Origin: Fibrobacter succinogenes
GTDB taxonomy: Bacteria; Fibrobacterota; Fibrobacteria; Fibrobacterales; Fibrobacteraceae
Length of the DNA: 35,236 bases
Assembly (NCBI RefSeq): GCF_902779965.1
Contig: NZ_CACZDK010000037.1
Location: 1 to 35,236, forward strand
Reading direction: 5' to 3'
A program made the translations under genes and the position numbers. Below the pieces are notes generated by a model that worked only from the letters and a program-made list of their open reading frames with translations, did not search any database and was not told the DNA's origin. Shown here piece by piece: positions 15,492 through 21,948 of the stretch; the stretch's first letter is position 1, and each line of letters starts with the position of its first letter.

Positions 15492-17441
15492 ATGATTAAA
15501 AAAATTTTAAGTACCCATTATTATTGGATTGCCATTTCTGCCATTTTAATAATCGGAAGAATATCTCTCCTTTGTTCTTTGTACTTTTTTAAGAATCCAT
15601 TTGGCGGTCCAGTCGTAGAAAACGTAAATAAGTTCTTATGGCATTCTATTTACGTAGAATCTGGGGTCGTCATGGCTTTGATGACTTGCTTTATTCTGGC
15701 GTCTTTTTGGATTCGCGGTAAAGGGTTGACCGTCTTAAAAGCGTTTATTGTAATTCTTGGTTCTCTATATGTTATTACATCTGGTATTGATGACGAAGTC
15801 CAACGTTGGATGTTTCAAAAATTTACGCCTTCTTTTATTAGTGTTTATTTAACGGCATTTGCTGACACGTCTATTGTTTTAGATGTTTTTTCGGGAGATG
15901 CGTTTCATTTTATTCTGACCATTGTTCTTTGCACATTGTTCAGTGCTTTGCTTGCTATAGTTACGGTCAAGGCGGATTTCCGTCAAATTATGCAAAGACC
16001 TCTTAAGAAAAATCAGTTAATGGTTTTCGCCATTTCATTTCTTTTGGCTGTTGTCGGCTGTACATCTTTTTGGTGGTTTAATCCGTTGCCGCGAAGACAG
16101 GTTCGCATTAAGCCTGTCTTTTATTCATTTGTAAGTGAATTTATCAGCACTCTTGATGCTCGGCATGCTCCTGAAAATTATCGCGAAGGCGTTATTGCTC
16201 TTGGCGGGAATCCCGATGCTGAATACCCATTTTGGAAAAATGCAGAAAACGAAACTCAGTCTCTTGAAAACTTTAAATTAAAATCTCTTGACGAAAAACC
16301 GGATATTATTTTGTTCACTATCGAAAGTTTGCGCGGTTGGACAAGCGATATGCGCATCGGTTCCAGTTGCAAGACTTTTCCTCATTTGTGCAAGCTTGCT
16401 CTCGAAGGTCTTTATTTCCCTAACACGCATAGCGTGGGAGCCCCTTCCATCGAAGGTTTGCTCGGAATCATGGAAGGCATCCTAAGTCATCCTTATGTCG
16501 TGTTTTTAAACAATTATCCTACGACACGGATGAGGTCGTTACCTGAAATTTTGCGTGATGCTGGCTACCACACGGAAGTTTTGATGGGGACTGATCCCAG
16601 ATTTGCTAACGAAGAAGTTTGGTTTAAGCAGTGGTTTGATTATGTAGAATTTATTGACAATAGTAATGATGTCACGCTTGCAAATCGTTTCATTGAACAT
16701 TACAAGGAACGACCTGAAGGTAAGCCGTTGTTCTATCATTGGATGAGCCGCAGTATGCACGTTCCCTTCAAACTGCCTAAAGATATGGGGCCCACTCCGG
16801 ATGACCCTGCTGTAGCTTACATGCGAGCCGCTGTTTACATGGATAGCGCTCTTGGTATTATTATGAATGCTGTTGAAAACGGTCCAAGGGCGAATAATAC
16901 TTTGTTTGTCTTGACGGGCGATCACTCTTTCCCGACAGGTAAACAAGCCCACCTCGCAGAAAAGCTTGGAAAAATCAATGATGGTCACTCTTGGATTTCA
17001 CTCCTATTTAAGGGTCCAAACATAAAGCCCCAGCTGGCAACTCAGCAAGTATCGCAAGCGGACATAGCTTCTTCTATTCTCGGCTATCTCAATTTAGATG
17101 TGTCGAATCATTTTATGGGAATAGATTTGCTAAGTGAACGTGACAGTCTTTCGACAAAGAAATTGCCTTCCGTGTTTTCCTTTGAGTATGGCGATATGGG
17201 AATGTGGGTAGATTCCATGACCTATTATCTTTCTCCTATACAAGGGAACAATCAAGCCGTTGCTTTAAAGACGTACTTGGAACCCGCTTGGGATACAACG
17301 CAGTTGGTCGATGGATTTGTTCAGGCGGCTCCTACCGAAATTTCGGCAGAAGAATTGGAGGCAAAGACAAAAACGATGCGTGCCGTTGCCAATGCTTGGA
17401 AGTATCTGATATATAAAAACAAGCTCAGACCGCCTAAGTAA
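15492..17441 (+). CDS. LtaS/OpgB-like phosphoglycerol transferase, copy 2
   Basis: A 649-residue tandem paralogue of the preceding gene with the same layout: five N-terminal helices, then the catalytic domain with LFTIESLRGW, SVGAPSIEGLLG (Ser again at the nucleophile position), SRSMHVPF and LTGDHSF. The two copies align end to end, including the shared VGCTSFWWFNPL before the catalytic domain and the closing AVANAWKYLIYKNKL. They have diverged along the whole length, so the duplication is not recent. The only ribosome-binding candidate is AAGG in the stop region of copy 1, so translation may be coupled. Different acceptors or growth conditions for the two enzymes are plausible but not shown. 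Confidence 0.88.
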   Translation: MIKKILSTHYYWIAISAILIIGRISLLCSLYFFKNPFGGPVVENVNKFLWHSIYVESGVVMALMTCFILASFWIRGKGLTVLKAFIVILGSLYVITSGIDDEVQRWMFQKFTPSFISVYLTAFADTSIVLDVFSGDAFHFILTIVLCTLFSALLAIVTVKADFRQIMQRPLKKNQLMVFAISFLLAVVGCTSFWWFNPLPRRQVRIKPVFYSFVSEFISTLDARHAPENYREGVIALGGNPDAEYPFWKNAENETQSLENFKLKSLDEKPDIILFTIESLRGWTSDMRIGSSCKTFPHLCKLALEGLYFPNTHSVGAPSIEGLLGIMEGILSHPYVVFLNNYPTTRMRSLPEILRDAGYHTEVLMGTDPRFANEEVWFKQWFDYVEFIDNSNDVTLANRFIEHYKERPEGKPLFYHWMSRSMHVPFKLPKDMGPTPDDPAVAYMRAAVYMDSALGIIMNAVENGPRANNTLFVLTGDHSFPTGKQAHLAEKLGKINDGHSWISLLFKGPNIKPQLATQQVSQADIASSILGYLNLDVSNHFMGIDLLSERDSLSTKKLPSVFSFEYGDMGMWVDSMTYYLSPIQGNNQAVALKTYLEPAWDTTQLVDGFVQAAPTEISAEELEAKTKTMRAVANAWKYLIYKNKLRPPK

Positions 17442-17485
17442 AGAACGTTCAAGCGTATTAGCCTTTCAGAGCGCAAAATCGTTCG

Positions 17486-17600
17486 GCTCGGTCATGTCAA
17501 AGTGCAAACGCTCTTTGACGCCTATGGCATTCGTGGCTGCGATTCGAAAATGCAAAAATAAGTTTTTGCGCTTTCTCGCCTTGCTCACTTTTGCCGCGAC
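17486..17600. repeat. Hairpin-rich dispersed intergenic repeat
   Basis: Two stem-loops stand out: GTCAAAG (17496-17502) with CTTTGAC (17513-17519), extended by an inner GC pair, and GCAAAAA with TTTTTGC around a TAAG loop near 17552-17570. Segments CTCGGTCAT and GGCTGC followed by GAAAATGCAA recur in the gap after clpC (24511-24536), so this is a dispersed family. No gene is seen in the gap between the LtaS-like gene and lysS. Confidence 0.6.
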
Positions 17601-17639
17601 TCTTGCCATTTGCTATCTTTACCCCGTTCAAATTTAAGA

Positions 17640-17657
17640 CGTGATTTATTCACGAGG
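17640..17657 (+). promoter_or_regulatory. Leader hairpin and ribosome binding site of lysS
   Basis: CGTGA and TCACG form a 5-bp hairpin (17640-17654) whose last base begins the GAGG ribosome binding site (17654-17657), nine bases before the ATG. The hairpin could modulate initiation. TATCTTTA about 30 bases upstream is a weak -7 box candidate. Confidence 0.45.
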
Positions 17658-17666
17658 TAAAACAAT

Positions 17667-19172
17667 ATGGCAATGCAAGATATGAATGACCAGGTGCAGG
17701 CTCGCTTGGCTAAGCTCGACAAGTTCAAGGAAATGGGTGTAGAGGCTTATCCTCACAAGTTTAACAGGACCCACGATTCCAAGGTTTTGAAGGAAAACAA
17801 GGAAGCCTTGATGGTGACGAAGGAACCGGTGGCATTTGCTGGCCGCGTGGTTCGTTTCAATCGCAAGGGCAAGATGTGCTTTATGCACTTGAAGGATCGT
17901 TATGGTCGCTTGCAGGTTGTCGTTGCCCGTGACGAGGTGGGCGAAGAAAACTACGAAATCGTGAAGATGACCGACCTCGGTGACTTCATTGGCGTGAACG
18001 GTACGATGTTCGAAACGCAGAGTGGTGAATACTCTGTGCGTGCCGAAAAGGTCACGATGCTTTCGAAGGCTGTGCGCCCGCTCCCGGTCGCTAAGGAAAA
18101 GATTGACGAAAACGGCAACAAGGTCGTGTTCAACGAATTTGCCGACGTCGATACTCGTTACCGCCAGCGTTACATCGACATGGCCCTGAACGACGACGTG
18201 AAGGAAGTCTTCATCAAGCGTTCCAAGATCATGCAGGCTATCCGCGAATACCTCATCGAAAAGGGATTCATCGAAGTCGAAACCCCGACGCTCCAGCCGA
18301 TTTACGGTGGTGCAAACGCCCGTCCGTTCACCACGCACCACAACGCTTGCGACATGACACTTTACTTGCGCGTTGCTCCGGAACTTTACCTCAAACGCTG
18401 CATCGTGGGCGGCATGGAAAAGGTTTTCGAATTCTCCAAGAACTTCCGCAACGAAGGCATGGACCGCACCCATAGCCCGGAATTCACCGGCCTCGAATTC
18501 TACGAAGCTTATGCCGACTACAACGACATGATGGTTCACTTCGAAAACATTTATGAACGCGCTTGCATTGCTGCAAATGGCACCACCAAGATTGAATATC
18601 AGGGCAAGGAAATCGACTTTAAGGCTCCGTGGCCGCGCTACAGCATGATCGAAGCTATCGAAAAGTTCGGCGGCCTCAAGGTGAACGAAATGAGCGATGA
18701 CGAAATCAAGGCCAAGATGGAAGAGCTGGGCGGTCACCTCGATGGCGAATTCTCTCGCGGTCGTGGCATTCTCGAACTCTTCGAATTGACTGTTGAAGAC
18801 AAGCTTATCCAGCCGACATTCATCAAGGACATGCCCACCGAAAGCACTCCGCTCTGCAAGAAGCACCGCACTATCGAAGGCCTTATCGAACAGTTCGAAC
18901 CGTATGCAAACGGCTGGGAACTCGGTAACGCTTACACCGAACTTAACGACCCGATCCGTCAGCGCGAACTTTTGGAAGACCAGGTCCGCCGTGGCCGCGG
19001 TGGTGAAGGTGAAACGCATCCGATGGATGAAAACTTCATGCATGCCATCGAATCTGGCTTGCCGCCGACGGGCGGCGTGGGCTTCGGCATCGACCGCATG
19101 GTCATGCTCCTCACGAACCAGCAGACCATTCGCGACGTGCAACTGTTCCCGCTCATGAAACCGGAAACGTAA
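17667..19172 (+). CDS. lysS: Lysyl-tRNA synthetase, class II
   Basis: It charges tRNA-Lys in the cytoplasm. The 501 residues fit bacterial LysS. An N-terminal OB-fold anticodon-binding domain (about 55-140, AFAGRVVRFNRKGKMCFMHL) precedes the class II core: motif 1 near 195-209 (IEVETPTLQP), motif 2 near 260-277 (FRNEGMDRTHSPEFTGLE) and motif 3 near the C-terminus (GVGFGIDRMVMLLT). The GGANARPFTTHHN region for lysine and ATP binding is intact. A GAGG site supports the start at 17667; the in-frame ATGs two and five codons later are less well placed. An 8-bp hairpin overlaps the stop codon. Confidence 0.98.
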   Translation: MAMQDMNDQVQARLAKLDKFKEMGVEAYPHKFNRTHDSKVLKENKEALMVTKEPVAFAGRVVRFNRKGKMCFMHLKDRYGRLQVVVARDEVGEENYEIVKMTDLGDFIGVNGTMFETQSGEYSVRAEKVTMLSKAVRPLPVAKEKIDENGNKVVFNEFADVDTRYRQRYIDMALNDDVKEVFIKRSKIMQAIREYLIEKGFIEVETPTLQPIYGGANARPFTTHHNACDMTLYLRVAPELYLKRCIVGGMEKVFEFSKNFRNEGMDRTHSPEFTGLEFYEAYADYNDMMVHFENIYERACIAANGTTKIEYQGKEIDFKAPWPRYSMIEAIEKFGGLKVNEMSDDEIKAKMEELGGHLDGEFSRGRGILELFELTVEDKLIQPTFIKDMPTESTPLCKKHRTIEGLIEQFEPYANGWELGNAYTELNDPIRQRELLEDQVRRGRGGEGETHPMDENFMHAIESGLPPTGGVGFGIDRMVMLLTNQQTIRDVQLFPLMKPET

Positions 19173-19186
19173 GGCGGAGCCTTACG
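19168..19186 (+). other. Perfect hairpin overlapping the lysS stop codon
   Basis: CGTAAGGC and GCCTTACG form an 8-bp stem around GGA, and the TAA stop lies inside the left arm. There is no T-tract after it; heptad repeats start four bases later. It may be a terminator remnant cut off by repeat insertion, or a 3'-end stabiliser. Confidence 0.6.
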
Positions 19187-19189
19187 GCT

Positions 19190-19641
19190 AGTAAACAGTG
19201 GTTAGTGGTTAGTAAACAGGAATGCATAAAGGAATGCAATGGCTCAAAGCTATAAAGATTTGGTAGTCTGGCAAAAAGCGATTGATCTGACCGTTGCGGT
19301 TTATCAATTGACGAAACAGTTTCCTAAAGAGGAATTGTTTGGACTAGTATCCCAAATGCGGCGAGCTTCTGTTTCTATAGCCAGTAATATTGCAGAAGGT
19401 GAAGGACGCAAGTCTAAAAAAGAGTTTGCTCATTTTTTAGGCATTTCCCTTGGATCAAAGGCTGAGTTAGAAACTCAATTGCTTTTGTGTGAGCGTGTTG
19501 GTTTAGCTAGTTCATCTGCAGTTTCTGAAATAAGAGATTCGTTGGATGAAATCGGAAAGATGCTTGCCATCTTAAAAATGCGACAAGACTCTCGTATTGT
19601 GATAAAACATCCCAACCACTAACCACCAACCACTAACCACT
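19190..19641. mobile_element. Putative element: four-helix-bundle gene between inverted heptad arrays (element D)
   Basis: The left arm at 19190-19217 is AGTAAAC, AGTGGTT, AGTGGTT, AGTAAAC. The right arm at 19614-19641 is AACCACT, AACCACC, AACCACT, AACCACT. AGTGGTT is the exact reverse complement of AACCACT, so the arms are terminal inverted repeats built of 7-mers. The only gene inside is the four-helix-bundle gene, and its last three codons and stop are encoded by the right arm. A near-identical left arm (AGTGGCT, AGTAAAC repeated, then AGG) without a gene occurs at 21744-21774. Mobility is inferred from this structure; no transposase is present. Confidence 0.6.
19239..19622 (+). CDS. Four-helix-bundle protein of the 23S rRNA intervening-sequence (S23/IVP, TIGR02436) family
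   Basis: 127 residues matching the family along its length: YKDLVVWQKAIDLTVAVY, then FPKEELFGLVSQMRRASVSI, ASNIAEGEGR, EFAHFLGISLGSKAELETQL. Members lie within 23S rRNA intervening sequences in Leptospira and Coxiella, are scattered as single genes in many genomes, and share their fold with the Avd protein of diversity-generating retroelements, a basic pentamer that binds nucleic acid. The biochemical role of the free-standing members is unknown. An AAGGA site lies five bases before the ATG. Its C-terminal PNH and stop codon are written by the first heptads of the right repeat arm. It sits between lysS and the Lol permease gene, unrelated in function to either. Confidence 0.9.
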   Translation: MAQSYKDLVVWQKAIDLTVAVYQLTKQFPKEELFGLVSQMRRASVSIASNIAEGEGRKSKKEFAHFLGISLGSKAELETQLLLCERVGLASSSAVSEIRDSLDEIGKMLAILKMRQDSRIVIKHPNH

Positions 19642-19663
19642 AAAATCTCGTCTTTCGTCTAAA

Positions 19664-20911
19664 ATGCAAAAACTCGAACTTCTCATCGCTTGGCGTTACT
19701 TGGGGGCTCAACGTAAGAGTCTCTTTGTTTCGCTTATTGGTATTTTCAGTATGCTCGGTGTTTCCATTGGCGTGTTTGCGTTGGTGGTGGCGCTTGCGGC
19801 GGTCAACGGTTTCGAAGAAGAGGTCACGGCCCAGATGATTGGGAAGGACGCTCACTTTGAACTGATGGCGTACAATGGCAATCCGATTGGTCCGTACGAT
19901 AGCCTCACGCAGGAAGTGCAAAAGCGCGTGCCTGATGTAGTCGCTTCGTCGCCGTTTATCATTTACAAGGTGGGCATCAGCTCCAAGAAGGTGAACGATG
20001 GCATTGTCATTTATGGCATTGATGATAAAACTGCCAAAGGCGTGACGGACATCCACAAGTATATCAAGTGGGGAAAGTACTCCGTTGATAGCCTCGAAGA
20101 CATGGGCGGTAAGCTCCGTCCGGGAATTATTCTCGGTACTGGCCTTGCGGCGCGTTTGCGCGTTGTCGTTGGTGACAAGCTTGTATTGCAGACGTTCCAG
20201 AGTCCGGACGAGGCGATGTCTGCGGGCGGCCCGAAGATGATGATGTGCGTGGTGAGCGGCATTTTTGAAACAGGCACTTACGAGTACGATGGCAACCTTG
20301 CGTATGTCGGCATTTCGGATTTGCAGAAGTTGCTCGGCATGGGAAACACCGTGACCGGCATCCAGTTCCGCATCAAGGATCATTGGAAAGCGGGCGAGGC
20401 GGTCGATAGCATGGCTACGTGGCTGTCTTATCCGTACTACGGGATGGATTGGAAGTCCAAGAACATCACGCTGCTCAAGTGGATGAATTACGAAAAGTTC
20501 ATTGTGGCGGCGGTGATTTGTTTGATTATCTTGGTCGCTGCATTCAACATCATCAGCTCCCTCATTATGGTGGTTATCGACAAAACGAAGGAAATCGGTA
20601 TCTTGCGCAGCATGGGCTTTAGCAAGGCGGGCGTGATGCGCGTGTTCATGCTGATGGGAAGTTTCATTGGCGTGGGCGGAACCGTTGTGGGTGGGACGAT
20701 TGGTCTTGTGCTTTGCAAGTTGCAAGAGGCTTACCACTTTATCAAGCTTCCGGGCGATGTTTACGTGATTCCATATTTCCCGATTTCTGTGCATGCGATT
20801 GATGTGATTTTGATTTTTGTCATTGGTATTGTACTTTGCGTGTCGGCAACGCTTTTGCCCGCATGGAAGGCTAGCCGCTTGGATCCCGTAGGAGCGATTA
20901 GACATGAATAA
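19664..20911 (+). CDS. Lipoprotein-releasing ABC transporter permease (LolC/LolE/LolF type)
   Basis: The 415-residue inner-membrane permease has the MacB/FtsX layout: one helix near 21-47, a large periplasmic domain to about 280, then three helices near 280-300, 322-345 and 380-402. The conserved coupling segment ISSLIMVVIDKTKEIGILRSMG is intact, and the C-terminus ends in the usual ARLDP-like ASRLDPVGAIRHE. With LolD it should extract outer-membrane lipoproteins from the inner membrane and pass them to LolA. Only one permease gene is present here, so a homodimer (LolF-like) or a second permease elsewhere is possible. No Shine-Dalgarno sequence precedes the ATG; the right arm of element D ends 22 bases upstream. 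lolD follows, after a 158-base repeat-filled gap. Confidence 0.93.
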   Translation: MQKLELLIAWRYLGAQRKSLFVSLIGIFSMLGVSIGVFALVVALAAVNGFEEEVTAQMIGKDAHFELMAYNGNPIGPYDSLTQEVQKRVPDVVASSPFIIYKVGISSKKVNDGIVIYGIDDKTAKGVTDIHKYIKWGKYSVDSLEDMGGKLRPGIILGTGLAARLRVVVGDKLVLQTFQSPDEAMSAGGPKMMMCVVSGIFETGTYEYDGNLAYVGISDLQKLLGMGNTVTGIQFRIKDHWKAGEAVDSMATWLSYPYYGMDWKSKNITLLKWMNYEKFIVAAVICLIILVAAFNIISSLIMVVIDKTKEIGILRSMGFSKAGVMRVFMLMGSFIGVGGTVVGGTIGLVLCKLQEAYHFIKLPGDVYVIPYFPISVHAIDVILIFVIGIVLCVSATLLPAWKASRLDPVGAIRHE

Positions 20912-20917
20912 TTTTTT

Positions 20918-21073
20918 AGTAGACGGTAGACAGTAGGAAGTAGACGGTTTTGCTATGTTCTATGCTGTTTTGTCATTAATAATTAGACCATTTTATGTCA
21001 AAAGGATTTTTAATATTTTGTTTTTTATTTTAAGCATCACTTCCTACTTCCTACTTCCTACTTCCTACTATGT
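20918..21073. repeat. Inverted heptad-array pair between permease gene and lolD (element E)
   Basis: The left arm at 20918-20952, starting seven bases after the permease stop, reads AGTAGAC, GGTAGAC, AGTAGGA, AGTAGAC, GGTTTTG. The right arm at 21039-21073 is four exact ACTTCCT units followed by ACTATGT, so the lolD start codon ATG (21070-21072) lies inside the fifth heptad. The left arm read on the other strand matches the right arm of element A at 1297-1327. The centre (20953-21038) is AT-rich with no gene and no strong hairpin; a lolD promoter could lie there. Confidence 0.85.
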
Positions 21074-21741
21074 CTAGTTTACTTCAAACCATCAATCTTC
21101 GGCGAGTCTTCTCCGAGACGGGTGAATCTCTTGAAATCCTGAAGGGCGTGAATTTTTCGATGGAAGCGGGGGAACTTGTGGCGCTCACGGGTTCTTCGGG
21201 TTCCGGTAAATCGACGTTCCTGAATTTGGTCGGAATGCTCGATACTCCGACTTCGGGCGAGATTTTATTCAACGGCAAACCGCTTAGCAAGTTCAATAGC
21301 GAAGAACGCGATATGTATCATCGGAAACATGTTGGGTTCGTTTTCCAGTTTCATCATTTGCTCACGGAATTTACGGCGTTGGAAAATGTCTGCGTGCCGG
21401 GCCGCATTCTCGGGACGCCCGAAAAGGAATGCCGCGAACGTGCTGAGATGCTTTTGGAAACGGTTGGTCTCAAAGATCGCCTCAAGCATTTGCCGCGAGA
21501 ACTTTCGGGCGGTGAACGCCAGCGAATTGCAATTGCGCGTGCGCTCATGAATAATCCGTCCCTTGTGTTTGCGGATGAACCGAGCGGAAACCTAGACGAA
21601 GCGAATTCGGCGAAGTTGAACGAACTCTTTGGCGAACTCAATGAAAAGTTCCATCAGGCGTTCTTGATTGTGACGCATGATGAAAAATTGGCACAGTTTG
21701 CAAAACGTCGAGTCGTCATGCATAACGGAGTGATTCAATAG
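21070..21741 (+). CDS. lolD: Lipoprotein-releasing system ATP-binding protein
   Basis: A 223-residue ABC ATPase that powers the adjacent permease at the inner face of the cytoplasmic membrane. Walker A is GSSGSGKST (41-49), the Q-loop is VFQFHHLL, the signature is LSGGERQRIAIARAL, Walker B is LVFADEPSGNLD, and the switch histidine is in IVTHDE. The sequence FQFHHLLTEFTALENV is typical of the LolD/MacB group. No Shine-Dalgarno sequence is possible, as perfect ACTTCCT heptads run straight into the ATG. Order and spacing suggest it was once in a tight operon with the permease, later opened by element E. Confidence 0.93.
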   Translation: MSSLLQTINLRRVFSETGESLEILKGVNFSMEAGELVALTGSSGSGKSTFLNLVGMLDTPTSGEILFNGKPLSKFNSEERDMYHRKHVGFVFQFHHLLTEFTALENVCVPGRILGTPEKECRERAEMLLETVGLKDRLKHLPRELSGGERQRIAIARALMNNPSLVFADEPSGNLDEANSAKLNELFGELNEKFHQAFLIVTHDEKLAQFAKRRVVMHNGVIQ

Positions 21742-21743
21742 TG

Positions 21744-21870
21744 AGTGGCTAGTAAACAGTGGCTAGTAAACAGGATTAGTTAGGCGGCTACGCCGCGATT
21801 ATAAAAAACTTCCTACTTCCTACTGCCTACATCCTACTAATCACTAACTACTAACCACTAATCACTATAG
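21744..21870. repeat. Inverted heptad-array pair with central GC hairpin (element F)
   Basis: The left arm at 21744-21771 begins three bases after the lolD stop: AGTGGCT, AGTAAAC, AGTGGCT, AGTAAAC, then AGG. A hairpin GCGGC-TAC-GCCGC lies at 21784-21796. The right arm at 21808-21870 is nine in-phase 7-mers, each beginning AC: for example ACTTCCT, ACTGCCT, ACATCCT, ACTAATC, ACTAACC. It contains both the TTCCTAC spelling of element E and the ACTAACC spelling of element D. It looks like a gene-less version of element D. Confidence 0.85.
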
Positions 21871-21913
21871 ATAAGTAACTATCTTTTGAGTGTGATAAGA
21901 GAATGAATAGGAG

Positions 21914-21938
21914 ATTCCCGCTCAGCGGCGGGAATGAC
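21914..21938. repeat. REP-like GTCATTCCCGC hairpin before clpC
   Basis: ATTCCCGC (21914-21921) pairs perfectly with GCGGGAAT (21928-21935) around TCAGCG, and TGAC follows. On the minus strand it begins GTCATTCCCGCC. It contains the ATG at 21934 that would extend the clpC frame by five codons, which argues against that start. Confidence 0.75.
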
Positions 21939-21948
21939 AAAAGCAATT

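Noticed and set aside
21039-21870. CRISPR array
   Set aside because: The repeats are 7 bases long and directly adjacent, with no unique spacers and no cas genes.
21934-21948. Upstream start for clpC (MTKAI extension)
   Set aside because: The ATG lies inside a REP-like hairpin, and the family N-terminus aligns from the ATG at 21949.
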